Shown: positions 1 to 7,397, counted from the stretch's first letter. The stretch is DNA of 32,702 nucleotides from Gemmatimonadota bacterium (GCA_022564055.1 JADFMD010000019.1:1-32702), one strand, 5' to 3'. Made by a program: numbers and translations. The notes: a model not told the origin generated them from the letters alone.

Positions 1-393
1 ATTCTCAGGCGGTTACAGGCGGATCCGTGGTCACGAATTCGACGTGTGCCGTGAGGCGGGCCATCCTCAACAACAACGGCCTCACCCGCGTGCGGCCCTT
101 GGCCTCCCGCAGTTGGGTTGATCTTTCGGCGATCTCTGGCAGTTAACCCTCCGTTCGGGTGGCCGAAATTTTCCTCAGATGTTTCCCAACGTTTCGCCCC
201 TCTCTATGCGAAAAATCTCTTGACATACCTTGGGGCCTGGTGAATCGTGAATTAGGTGTTCGGTAAAGATATGTTTCCGTGCTCTGCGAGGTGGGGGCCG
301 AATGGTTCTCCCCGGTAGTGGCCCGACGGCCCCCGACGTCGGACGGAAGACTGATGATCGCCTTGAGAGCGAGAGTCGTTTGGCGGAGAGTCT
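1..393. other. Leading region without a confident gene
   Basis: No convincing complete gene is visible. An open plus-strand frame runs from the window edge to a TAA at 144-146 (about 47 residues, ending SAISGS). It could be the 3' end of a gene that starts outside the window, but its composition does not identify it. From about 150 to 280 the sequence is relatively AT-rich and holds a promoter-like TTGACA. The remainder up to 393 is the leader of the first gene. Confidence 0.4.
220..248 (+). promoter_or_regulatory. Candidate promoter with consensus -35 box
   Basis: A perfect TTGACA lies at 220-225 in a locally AT-rich stretch. With a 17-base spacer the -10 position reads AATCGT, a poor match, so the start point is uncertain. 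It is the only strong -35-like element upstream of the gene at 394 and would give a leader of about 140 bases. Low confidence because the -10 is weak. Confidence 0.3.
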
Positions 394-837
394 ATGTCAT
401 CTTGGTCGCGAACGTTCTACATAACCGTCCTGGTCGTGGGCGTCTTACTCGATGCCATGGTCCTCTACTTCCCCGTCGACCCGGCTCCACGCCTGATCAT
501 CGGATTGCTCCTCGTTCCCATCATTCTCTGGGCCGGCATCCGCCTGGAGGTCAACGGAATGCTCGCCAACCAGAGCCGTTTTGCCTCTCGCGGTCGGGTC
601 TTTCGTGAGCTGCGATCTCAGGTCGTGCTGCTCCTCGAGCAGGTGCGGCGACTCAACTGGATTGCCGTGGACGCCGAGCGCGGTTTCCGGAATCAAGACG
701 ATGCGATGCGTGAAATGGACCAAATCGAAGACGAAATCAGAGAGATCATCACCGACGTCCGTCGAGCGGCAGGTAGGGCCACCCTGGAGCCCGAGACGGG
801 TATCCTCCGCAAACGGGGGGAGGAGAGGGTCGTTTAA
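394..837 (+). CDS. Small membrane protein with coiled-coil tail, unknown function
   Basis: I do not recognise a named family. The 147-residue product starts with two hydrophobic segments (about residues 8-25 and 33-50) joined by a short loop containing VDPAPR, followed by a charged helical tail (about 65-135) rich in Glu, Asp, Arg and Gln that is probably a cytoplasmic coiled coil. The start is supported by GGAG five bases before the ATG. It is the first of three plus-strand genes with short gaps, ahead of a response regulator, so a role in membrane-linked signalling is possible but is only inferred from position. Its tail aligns with that of the protein encoded at 2278-2673: both have an Arg-aromatic-x-ELR-x-x-VV segment just after the membrane part, and the helix pattern then continues without gaps for about 20 residues. 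The two look like diverged paralogues. Confidence 0.8.
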   Translation: MSSWSRTFYITVLVVGVLLDAMVLYFPVDPAPRLIIGLLLVPIILWAGIRLEVNGMLANQSRFASRGRVFRELRSQVVLLLEQVRRLNWIAVDAERGFRNQDDAMREMDQIEDEIREIITDVRRAAGRATLEPETGILRKRGEERVV

Positions 838-929
838 CTCGACCCAGACGGCTACGCTTGCGTCCCCAAGGCCCACGCAGTATCGATCGAACAGTGTCCC
901 GGTATATATGACAGGCGCTCCCCAGACCC

Positions 930-1352
930 GTGCGCATCATGGCCAACGTGTTGATAGTCGATGACGAGGAGATGGACCGGCTTCTGGGAAGTAGGATTAT
1001 CGAAGAGGCTGGGCACACCCCCTTCTTCGCAGGCGACGGTGAAGCCGCGTTGCAGATGTACAAGGAGAATGACATCGCCCTGGTGATCACCGATCTGCGG
1101 ATGCCCAAGGTGGATGGGCTGAGCCTCATCCGGGGGATTATCGCCTACGATCCGTACGCAGTCATAATCGCGGTGTCCGGTCTCGCCCAACACCTCGACG
1201 CCGCCGAGGAGGCGGGAGCGGTCGCGGGGCTCGTCAAACCCGTCGCTCCGCAGGACCTCATCGAAACGGTCCAGGATGTCCTAGGGAAACTGCCAGCCGA
1301 AGCGGCGGGGCGGTACCGGCGACCCACGGGAGAGGATCTCTTTGGGAACTGA
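930..1352 (+). CDS. Single-domain response regulator (CheY-like receiver)
   Basis: A stand-alone phospho-acceptor receiver domain of about 140 residues with no output domain. The acidic pair is D11-D12 (VLIVDDEE), the phosphorylated aspartate is D55 (VITDLRMPK), the switch Ser is S83 (AVSG) and the conserved Lys is K103 (LVKPVAP). All catalytic positions are present, so it should accept phosphate from a histidine kinase and act through protein contacts in the cytoplasm. No kinase is encoded nearby. Translation may begin at the GTG at 930 or, more in line with the family N-terminus, at the ATG at 939 (MANVLIVDD); neither has a strong ribosome site. Its 3' end overlaps the next gene by 11 bases, so the two are probably co-translated and may work together. 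Confidence 0.93.
   Translation: MRIMANVLIVDDEEMDRLLGSRIIEEAGHTPFFAGDGEAALQMYKENDIALVITDLRMPKVDGLSLIRGIIAYDPYAVIIAVSGLAQHLDAAEEAGAVAGLVKPVAPQDLIETVQDVLGKLPAEAAGRYRRPTGEDLFGN
1331..1344 (+). promoter_or_regulatory. Ribosome binding site that decides a TTG start
   Basis: AGAGGA at 1331-1336 lies five bases before the TTG at 1342, inside the end of the response-regulator gene. It supports the rare TTG as the start of the next gene over the in-frame GTG at 1360, whose own GGGAG is only one base away. Confidence 0.5.
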
Positions 1353-2208
1353 CGGGAGCGTGGACGCTCGGCACTTGCTAATCTCCAACCCGCCGCACGG
1401 AAGTGTGGACGCGGCCGGTGCTACGTCCTACTTCGGGCTCACCGCTGCCGAGGTGGGAATGAAGGCCAACTACGGCCTGCCTGAAATCTGGTTTGCGGCG
1501 GACGACGAGGCCACCCTTTTGGAAACCGCAGCGTCCCTCAAGACGGCCGGTCTGAATACCGTTTTGATCGAGGGGGGGGAGCTCGTCGAGATTCCGGAAC
1601 AGAATCCAGTGGAATCGTTCGCGTTTACCGACGAGGGGCTGCGGGTCGCCCGCGAGGATTCCGAATGGACTGTGGTGTATGATACGCCGGTCATGGTGGT
1701 ATTCGGCCGGCCGCAGGTCGATGTGCAGGTCGCACGGTCGCCCACCGGCTCGGTCGTTACGCGGCTTTCGAGGTGGGGACGGGGGTTCCGTCGCCCGGGT
1801 CCGGATGCGAACCTGGTCGAGCTGGGCGCCTCGCCTTTTCTCGACCTTTACGCGCCTTCGGACACCGGGGTGTTGCGAATCTCGATCGTCCAGGAGATAA
1901 CGGATTTCTCGCAGCTGTCGGAGAACCTTCCCCACGGGCTGTCGAGCATGCAAAATCTGGTGGCCGAGTGCGAGAATCGTTTCGAGAAGATTCACGTCGA
2001 TCGGCGCCTGGTGGACATGACGCTTCGTGGAATAGCGAGGGTGGTAACCGAGGCTCCCCCGTCGGGGCCTGCACGCACCGGATTCTCGTTCGCCACGCAG
2101 GCCCTGGCCGAACTACTGAGCTCCCTGTCTCCGAACCTGAAGGACCTACCCCAGGCCGACCTCTCATCGCGACTCGCGTATCTTACGGCCCGGTCGCGAA
2201 TCTCCTGA
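1342..2208 (+). CDS. Unknown cytoplasmic protein coupled to a response regulator
   Basis: A 288-residue product that I do not recognise. No signal peptide or membrane segment is seen. The N-terminal half (about 45-150) alternates short beta and alpha stretches (EIWFAADDE, LKTAGLNTVLIEGG) and reads like a small alpha/beta domain. The middle (150-200) has a Gly/Arg-rich stretch, then a conserved-looking FLDLYAPSD. The C-terminal part is mostly helical. The start is a TTG that overlaps the end of the receiver gene by 11 bases, with AGAGGA five bases upstream; this coupling suggests a roughly equal amount of the two proteins and a shared pathway. It could be the receiver's effector or partner, but nothing in the sequence shows which. 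The gene faces the convergent gene at 2278-2673 across about 70 bases. Confidence 0.8.
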   Translation: MGTDGSVDARHLLISNPPHGSVDAAGATSYFGLTAAEVGMKANYGLPEIWFAADDEATLLETAASLKTAGLNTVLIEGGELVEIPEQNPVESFAFTDEGLRVAREDSEWTVVYDTPVMVVFGRPQVDVQVARSPTGSVVTRLSRWGRGFRRPGPDANLVELGASPFLDLYAPSDTGVLRISIVQEITDFSQLSENLPHGLSSMQNLVAECENRFEKIHVDRRLVDMTLRGIARVVTEAPPSGPARTGFSFATQALAELLSSLSPNLKDLPQADLSSRLAYLTARSRIS

Positions 2209-2215
2209 GGCTCTC

Positions 2216-2237
2216 GGAGCGCGGCTTGCCCCGCTCC
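2216..2237. terminator. Stem-loop between convergent genes
   Basis: GGAGCG at 2216-2221 pairs with CGCTCC at 2232-2237 around a ten-base GC-rich loop, between the stops of the convergent genes at 2208 and 2278. There is no T-tract on either side, so this is at best a weak or Rho-assisted bidirectional terminator. Confidence 0.3.
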
Positions 2238-2277
2238 CTCAACAGGTATTTGGGCGAACTTCCGTCAGGGACCGGGG

Positions 2278-2673
2278 CTATTCTCCGACCCCAGTAGGGT
2301 CTATGGCCTCGGACTTTCGGGCCGTATCGATCACCGTCTCGACCTGAGCCGGCACCTTTTCCTTGATCGACTGGAAGGCGTCGTCGTCTCCCCGGACGGC
2401 CGCGTGGTGTAACTCCTTGGCGAGATCGACGAATTTTACCACTTCCCCCCTGAGCTCCGGATAACGGCGCTCATTCCTGACGAAGGGATGGGCTGCGAAC
2501 CAGACTGCGAGCAGAAGGCAGAAGAGCCCCACCGTTACCCCGAGGATTCGCCGAAAGTCGTCTTCGCCGAAGAACAAGACCGCGCTGCTCAATGAGATCA
2601 CCATTCCAGCCACGCTGGCGAAGAGCGGCGCCCGGCCGGCCAATTTTCGCGAAAAGGAGGTTTCGGTCGTCAT
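2278..2673 (-). CDS. Small membrane protein, paralogue of the 394-837 product
   Basis: The 131-residue product has two hydrophobic segments (about residues 15-35 and 43-62) with a short charged loop (FGEDDFRR), then a soluble helical tail. The tail opens with RRYPELRGEVV, which aligns with FRELRSQVV at the same distance from the second membrane helix in the protein at 394-837, and both tails continue as amphipathic helices ending in an Ala/Arg-rich segment. No known domain is recognised. AAGGAAG lies about five bases before the ATG, so the start is well supported. The gene lies downstream of the pilin operon on the same strand after about 160 bases, so it probably has its own promoter. A scaffold or sensor-like role is conceivable but unproven. 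Confidence 0.8.
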   Translation of the reverse strand: MTTETSFSRKLAGRAPLFASVAGMVISLSSAVLFFGEDDFRRILGVTVGLFCLLLAVWFAAHPFVRNERRYPELRGEVVKFVDLAKELHHAAVRGDDDAFQSIKEKVPAQVETVIDTARKSEAIDPTGVGE

Positions 2674-2834
2674 TCCAGCTTCCTTTAGCGGTCTCGTGGG
2701 ATCCCCCGGTACGCTGGTAGCGTCTTCATTATTTGGCCGAGAGGATAGAGCTAGGCGGGGCTCCCCACAAGCTAGGCCGGTTCCGATGGACCGCGAAGGA
2801 GCGCCCGACAGAATGCGCTGGCTCCGAAACCGGG

Positions 2835-3815
2835 CTAACGGTTCCTCTCATACATGAGGTTGCGCGGATAGAGCTTCCATTCGTAGGTCCTCGTAAATTC
2901 CCCACCGCGGGCCACGCGAATGTCGGGACGGTTGGTGCCCAATGTCGCGATGATCCGCGTGCCGAGGATATCGTCGAAATCGTTCGTGGGGTCCGAGTCG
3001 CCCGGGTTGGCCTCGGTGGCCTCGTCCAGGTCGAGGAAGATCATGTGCGCTGACCAGGACTTCACGCCGTACGCGAGCGGCGACCCGATCAGGTCCCCGG
3101 TCGGGGTCAGCCGGTCGGCGCGGTAGAGGATCTCATTCTCGACGTAATAGATGATGGGCTGAAGCTTCTGAACGGTGGTGCTGAAGCGATCCAGCAGCAC
3201 GCCGCCCGAAAGCGCGGCTTCGTAGTGGAGCAGCGCGGGGGCGTCGGAAAAAGTGAGCTCCACTGCGTTGCCCCTGTCCCGGACGTCCGTGACCAGGATC
3301 ACCCGCCGTTCGGCGTTGATCTGCAGGCGAGCCATGTCGCCCGGCACCAAGTCGAAGGTGTTGCCGGGGCCCTTGATCAAGTCGATGCAGGTATCCCCGC
3401 ACGTGCCCCCGGGGTCGAGCGGGTTGTTGTTGCCGCTCGCCCGGCTCTCGTCGATCACGTACGGAAACGCCTCCGTCGGCTCCCATGGGACGTGGAGCAC
3501 GACGAGCGTGTCGTTGAACGTGCTCAATGTGCCGAATCGGACCTCGCTCGCGATACCGACGCCTGTGGTCTGGATGTCCCGCTCCAGGGTCATGCCGATG
3601 AATCGGGCGCTCCGGTAGACCTCCTCGCGAAGCCTGTTCCCCTCCGTGCTCCGGAATGTGGCGATCGCGAAGCTGAGGGAGGCTCCCATGATCACGACCG
3701 AGAGCACCACCGAGATCAGCAGTTCGATCAGCGTGAAACCCTCGCGGCGAGTCGAGCCGTGGCCGGGCATGTCGTTTCGCTTCATTTTGATACGCTTCAT
3801 CCTAGTACACACCAT
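2835..3815 (-). CDS. PilW-like minor pilin
   Basis: A type IV pilin-like protein of up to 326 residues. A class III (prepilin) signal is clear: basic leader, then EGFTLIEL at about residues 25-32, with cleavage after Gly26 and the conserved Glu at mature position 5, followed by a hydrophobic helix (about 27-50). The rest is a large periplasmic domain containing a Cys pair (GTCGDTC, about 138-144) that may form a disulfide. In the family, PilW joins PilV, PilX and FimU in the priming complex that starts pilus assembly. Several Met codons are possible starts (3815, 3800, 3785); the first overlaps the end of the pilV-like gene by 14 bases. It is last in a four-gene operon. Confidence 0.85.
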   Translation of the reverse strand: MVCTRMKRIKMKRNDMPGHGSTRREGFTLIELLISVVLSVVIMGASLSFAIATFRSTEGNRLREEVYRSARFIGMTLERDIQTTGVGIASEVRFGTLSTFNDTLVVLHVPWEPTEAFPYVIDESRASGNNNPLDPGGTCGDTCIDLIKGPGNTFDLVPGDMARLQINAERRVILVTDVRDRGNAVELTFSDAPALLHYEAALSGGVLLDRFSTTVQKLQPIIYYVENEILYRADRLTPTGDLIGSPLAYGVKSWSAHMIFLDLDEATEANPGDSDPTNDFDDILGTRIIATLGTNRPDIRVARGGEFTRTYEWKLYPRNLMYERNR

Positions 3816-4209
3816 CGTAAATCCAGGTCACGAGCCTGATGGGGTTGGATCGGGGCAACGTGACGATCACGGTGGCCTCGACGAGGTGAAGAGAAACCGT
3901 TGTTATGAGGAGCTCGCGGGTGAACATCCCGTTCGCGTCCACGTCTCCCCTTTCGTTCACCCTGACCTCCGGTGTCGCCGCAACCAGAAGCGGATCGAGA
4001 CCCTTCACCTCTTCCATGTAGGAGCGGGCTACGTCGAGCGCGGTGGTCCGGCCTGCGATGATCGTCTGCATCGACACCGACTGCGTGAGCACCTGCGAGA
4101 GGCTCAGCACGCCGACGGAGAGCAGGACGATCGCCACCATGACCGACACCAGGCCGAAGCCGGCGTCGTGCCGTAGGGTGGATCGCTCGTGTCTCTGTCG
4201 CGTTTTCAT
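3802..4209 (-). CDS. PilV-like minor pilin
   Basis: A short pilin-like protein of about 135 residues. The prepilin site reads AGFGLVSVMVA, with cleavage after Gly and an N-terminal hydrophobic helix of about 20 residues. Mature position 5, normally Glu, is Ser. The following DVARSYMEEVKGLDP segment is typical of PilV-type minor pilins. The open frame extends upstream to 4335, but the ATG at 4209 is the likely start: it sits in an ATGA overlap with the stop of the upstream pilin gene and has AGGA six bases before it. The overlap implies translational coupling within the operon. The protein should be inserted in the inner membrane and processed by a prepilin peptidase, which is not encoded in this window. 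Confidence 0.85.
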   Translation of the reverse strand: MKTRQRHERSTLRHDAGFGLVSVMVAIVLLSVGVLSLSQVLTQSVSMQTIIAGRTTALDVARSYMEEVKGLDPLLVAATPEVRVNERGDVDANGMFTRELLITTVSLHLVEATVIVTLPRSNPIRLVTWIYDGVY

Positions 4210-4802
4210 CGCCATTCCTGTCCGCCCGGCGACCAGCGCCAGGCCTTGAACGAGCCCGAGGAGGCGATGGAGATCGCCATGACCGCGTCGGCGTCGTCCC
4301 GATGGACCAGATACACGGTTCCCATGGTTCCCCACGGCTCGGGCACACCCTGAACGCTCAGGTCGAGCGTGGCGCTCGTGAGCGTCACGGCGTCCAGCGA
4401 CGGGTCGCCCGGAACCGGCGAAGCGTTTCCCTGACCGAAATCGACGAACCTCTCGAGCTCCCGCGACCCGAACTCCGGGAATGCACTCACCTCGGCGTCA
4501 ATCTGCGTGACGTTGCCGTCTCGGTTGTGGTCCACATAAGCCGTGTAGGTGCGGGCTGTTTCGTCGAAGACGATCTGTGTCATCAGGCGCTTACCCAGAG
4601 CGTTACTCCGAGCCAATTCCAAGTGGGCCGCCATCTGGTGGGCCATGCCTTCGACCCTGCGTGAAGGACTGACCTGGAGGCGTGGTGCCACGACTCCGAC
4701 CATGATCACCAATATGGCCATCACTATGACCAGTTCGACGACCGTGAAGCCTTGTGCGCCTCGGGGGGAGCGCTTGCCGTTGCCGTTTGCGATGGGGCTC
4801 AT
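4206..4802 (-). CDS. GspH/FimT-like minor pseudopilin
   Basis: A 198-residue pilin-family protein. The prepilin motif is QGFTVVELVIVMAIL, with Glu at mature position 5, followed by a membrane helix (about residues 19-42). The next stretch (MAAHLELARSNALGKR) is the alpha-helical signature of the GspH/FimT group. The remainder is a beta-rich globular domain. It contains DHNRDGNVTQIDAE, an Asp/Asn-rich loop like the calcium-binding loops of some pseudopilins; metal binding is only inferred. AGAGGA lies about eight bases before the ATG. The gene begins 11 bases after the PilX-like stop and overlaps the PilV-like gene by four bases. In the family it is a low-abundance subunit at the pilus tip. Confidence 0.87.
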   Translation of the reverse strand: MSPIANGNGKRSPRGAQGFTVVELVIVMAILVIMVGVVAPRLQVSPSRRVEGMAHQMAAHLELARSNALGKRLMTQIVFDETARTYTAYVDHNRDGNVTQIDAEVSAFPEFGSRELERFVDFGQGNASPVPGDPSLDAVTLTSATLDLSVQGVPEPWGTMGTVYLVHRDDADAVMAISIASSGSFKAWRWSPGGQEWR

Positions 4803-4813
4803 GCCGAGGTCCT

Positions 4814-6685
4814 CTAGAAGACCGGCCGGAAGGCCGTGTGGATCACGTTGCCCACCACGGGCGTTCCGGGCGGCATGTTCACGGGGTCGTCGAAGCGCGT
4901 GTCGAACTCCCAGTCACGGATGGGCGGGCCGTAGTAGTCACAACAGGCCCATTGAGCGGTCGCCTGTTGCGAAAAGGTGAGCGACACGAGCGAGCCCCGG
5001 AACAATAACGTCGGCGGGTTCCAATCCTCGAGGAAGCGGAGAAAGTTCTCCAGCCCGCCACCGTAGGGACTCGTGAGGCCGCATCCCACCGCCTCGTGGT
5101 CGCACGGCGTACCGGTGTGCCCGGCCAGGATGGCCGCGTATATGTCCGTGTCCGCCGCGGCCGGGTTGGTCACCACCGGGTTATGGTGCACAGCGTCGTT
5201 CCAAGCCGTGGAGAGGAACGTGACCGCGTCGGCGACGAGCGCGGAGGGCTGCCAGCCGACGGTGTTGTAGTCGCCCTTCACATACAGCGGGTGTTCCGTG
5301 GCGAAGGTGATCGGGTTGGCGAGGGTCTGAGCGTTCACGAGCCGGACCACGGGGAAGACGCCGTCGCCGGCCGGATCCTGGGCACCCACGGTCGACATCG
5401 TGATGTATAGGACCGACGTCTGGCTATTAACGTTAGCCCAGGCGTTCAGCTGGGCCACGTCGATATCGAGGACGTCGATATAACGTGTCTCACGACCCTC
5501 GTAGATCCAGTCGGCTCCGAAGGAGAAGATGTTTGCGCACTGCGTGGCGTTCGGAACCGGTACTCCGACGGGCCGCGTGTGCGTCATGGCGTTGCAGAGT
5601 GAGCCGGCACCGTTAGCGACGCCGCCGTTGAGGCTGCCGTTGGCGTTACCGTTGGCGGCATTGGCGTTACCGTTGGCGTTACCGCCGGCACCGTTGGCGG
5701 CGCCGCTGGCGTTGCCGTTGGCGTTGCCGTTGGCGTTGCCGTTGGCGTTGCCGATTTGGCTCAAATCCACCGTGATGTACCAGTCCGCCTTCCAAGCGAA
5801 CTTGGATCCCCGCTCGAGCTCGGTGTCAGCGTTGTTCCGCGGCTCATAGAGTATGCCCACGTCGACTCCTGCCGGCAGGGGCACCTTCAGTGAGTCGACG
5901 CCATAGGCGTTCGTCTTGAGGCGATTGTCGAAGCTGGCGTCGCTCTTGAAAACAAAAATGTTCGAATCCGGAGTGTCGCGGCTGTCGAAGTCGAGCTGGA
6001 CGTCGGCCGCAGTCGCGTCTGCGATATACGTGCCGGTCTTGTTGTCATGCTCGTCCTTACGGTCGTGGAAGACGTTGTTCGGCGTAGTCATCACGTCGCC
6101 GAAGTATTGGTTGTCCGACATCAAGTAGATGTTGCCGTTCGAGTGCACCCAACCGTCGAAATCCATGCGGGGTCCGTTATGGATCTCCAGATCCTTCTCG
6201 AAGAAGACACCGAACTGGAAGATCGGGATCGCCTGGGCCTTGGCGGTCACCATGATCGCAGAACGGGTGTAGTCGCGGCTTACAGCCTCGGCGGTGATCT
6301 CCACCACCTGCGTTATGGAAAAGAGACCCGCGTACTCTCCGTCCGTGATCCGCTCCGTCGTCGTCGTTCCGACCTTCACGACGCTGAAGTTGTCAAAGGT
6401 GAACCCTTCGATAGTCGGAGGGACGATCGCGCTCAGCTCCTCGTCTTCCAGAATCGCGTCTTCGAGGGCCAACGCCAATTGCGCCATCCCTGACTCGGCA
6501 GCGGCCTCGGCGGCGTAGTAGGTACGCGTTTTCTCCAGGTCCGTCATGCCGGAACGAAAGGACGCCATCGCGTTCGCGAATACGGTAACGACCAAGACGG
6601 AAAGAAGGGTGAGAACGCCCAAAGTGGCGGCCATGGCGAACCCGTCCTTCGAACCGAGATTCGTGACCTCGTAGCGTGCTTTCAT
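4814..6685 (-). CDS. Large PilX-like minor pilin with Asn-Gly repeat
   Basis: First gene of the minor-pilin operon, 623 residues, much longer than classical PilX. The N-terminus reads KDGFAMAATLGVLTLLSVL, a prepilin-like site and membrane helix, but mature position 5 is Ala instead of Glu. It continues with YYAAEAAAESGMAQLAL, the usual PilX N-terminal signature. A large exported region follows. About residues 155-200 contain GWVHSNGNIYL, resembling repeats of polymer-forming or surface proteins. At about 310-355 there is a low-complexity insert made of Asn-Gly and Asn-Ala units encoded by 12-base tandem repeats. Two Cys pairs (GTPCDHEAVGCG and WACCDYYG) lie near the C-terminus. The start at 6685 is chosen over 6724 because GGAT lies about eight bases upstream and the protein then begins with a short basic leader. 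Likely role: pilus priming, surface exposure or adhesion. Confidence 0.83.
   Translation of the reverse strand: MKARYEVTNLGSKDGFAMAATLGVLTLLSVLVVTVFANAMASFRSGMTDLEKTRTYYAAEAAAESGMAQLALALEDAILEDEELSAIVPPTIEGFTFDNFSVVKVGTTTTERITDGEYAGLFSITQVVEITAEAVSRDYTRSAIMVTAKAQAIPIFQFGVFFEKDLEIHNGPRMDFDGWVHSNGNIYLMSDNQYFGDVMTTPNNVFHDRKDEHDNKTGTYIADATAADVQLDFDSRDTPDSNIFVFKSDASFDNRLKTNAYGVDSLKVPLPAGVDVGILYEPRNNADTELERGSKFAWKADWYITVDLSQIGNANGNANGNANGNASGAANGAGGNANGNANAANGNANGSLNGGVANGAGSLCNAMTHTRPVGVPVPNATQCANIFSFGADWIYEGRETRYIDVLDIDVAQLNAWANVNSQTSVLYITMSTVGAQDPAGDGVFPVVRLVNAQTLANPITFATEHPLYVKGDYNTVGWQPSALVADAVTFLSTAWNDAVHHNPVVTNPAAADTDIYAAILAGHTGTPCDHEAVGCGLTSPYGGGLENFLRFLEDWNPPTLLFRGSLVSLTFSQQATAQWACCDYYGPPIRDWEFDTRFDDPVNMPPGTPVVGNVIHTAFRPVF
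5629..5752. repeat. In-frame tandem repeat coding Asn-Gly/Asn-Ala units
   Basis: Within the PilX-like gene, the plus strand shows 3.5 perfect copies of the 12-base unit GTTGCCGTTGGC at 5711-5752, and degenerate copies extend back to about 5629. On the coding strand each unit specifies Gly-Asn-Ala-Asn. Because 12 is a multiple of three, copy-number changes would alter protein length without a frameshift. Confidence 0.85.
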
Positions 6686-6755
6686 AATGCTATCCTTTAA
6701 AGTCGGCCCTGGGGCGTCGTGCACCTGATCTGCTGAACTTCATCAACGACAGTAA

Positions 6756-6774
6756 ACGCAAGGGGTGTGCCGAG
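6756..6774 (-). promoter_or_regulatory. Candidate sigma-54 (-24/-12) promoter of the minor-pilin operon
   Basis: Reading the minus strand, CGGCAC, then ACCCC, then TTGCG gives the invariant GG and GC doublets with exactly ten bases between them. It matches the TGGCAC-N5-TTGCW consensus except for the first and last positions. It lies about 70 bases upstream of the ATG at 6685 and would give a leader of about 60 bases. Many pilin genes are RpoN-controlled, which supports the idea. No enhancer-binding protein is encoded nearby. Confidence 0.5.
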
Positions 6775-7109
6775 GTGCTGAAGGATGTGGAAAACCGGCG
6801 AAAGACCTGTTGGATAACGGCTTTCTACAGTTTTTCCTCACCGCAGCGGTATGGGAAAAGCGGCAAAAATTACCCATCTTTTGACATTCTTGCGCTGGCC
6901 ATCTACAGCCCTTTGCGAGTGCCTGGCCGGAAAGGGAGTCGGCATATAAAACCGGCCTGTCTCAAGGAAATTTCCGCACGGGCCAACATCGACCCACTTT
7001 GAATTTGTCCATGCCCCCCTGCAGAGGCAATCATTTTCTTCGCCAGACTCCCAACCGCCCAGAAGACATTCAAGACCAATCGGTTTTTCCTCAGCGGGTC
7101 ACACGGTCC
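6775..7109. other. Non-coding region upstream of the pilin operon
   Basis: A comparatively AT-rich stretch with no convincing gene. An open frame at 6775-7002 has no ribosome site and an unlikely composition. A plus-strand TTGACA is present at 6881-6886 but has no good -10 at 16-18 bases. The stretch may hold upstream activator sites for the sigma-54-like promoter at 6756-6774. I see no recognisable structured RNA. Confidence 0.45.
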
Positions 7110-7397
7110 TCACCCATCACTCAAGCCATTTCCGCCCATCAATTCCAACTTTACCCGAAGGCCCTCAACAGTCGGTCCTGGCGGCCCGAGAGCGGGCCCC
7201 GGTGATCTCGGGCCACGACCCCCCCCGAGCATTTTCCTGCGGGCATCGCACGGGCTAGCAGGGATTTCGATCTCGTGGTACTCGGGGCGGCGAGGGAGCC
7301 GATCTTCCGGTAGGCTCTCTTCGGCGAAATTCCGGAAAAGCTCGCCCGCTATTCCCCGGCCTCCGTACTGGTCGTGAAGCAGTATGAGGGTCATGTT
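7110..7397 (-). CDS. Possible small protein, unknown
   Basis: A minus-strand frame of 95 codons beginning with ATG at 7397 (MTLILLHDQYGG). The first 55 residues have a natural-looking mixture, with a HDQYGGRG segment and an acidic NFAEESLPEDR stretch; the C-terminal half is Gly/Pro/Arg-rich. I recognise no family and see no strong ribosome site. It would be divergent from the kinase-fusion gene and overlap its longest start by 14 bases; with the later GTG start of that gene (7447) there is no overlap. It may be a real small gene, a decayed remnant or chance. Confidence 0.25.
   Translation of the reverse strand, partial: NMTLILLHDQYGGRGIAGELFRNFAEESLPEDRLPRRPEYHEIEIPASPCDARRKMLGGGRGPRSPGPALGPPGPTVEGLRVKLELMGGNGLSDG

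Noticed and set aside
10-60. tRNA-like arm near the left edge
   Set aside because: CACG and CGTG flank a seven-base loop, but the loop is not a T-loop and no acceptor or anticodon stem could be built.
6881-6910. Plus-strand promoter at TTGACA
   Set aside because: No acceptable -10 at 16-18 bases and no plus-strand gene for several hundred bases downstream.
6775-7002. 75-codon plus-strand frame upstream of the pilin operon
   Set aside because: It overlaps the -24/-12 element region, lacks a ribosome site and has no recognisable features.
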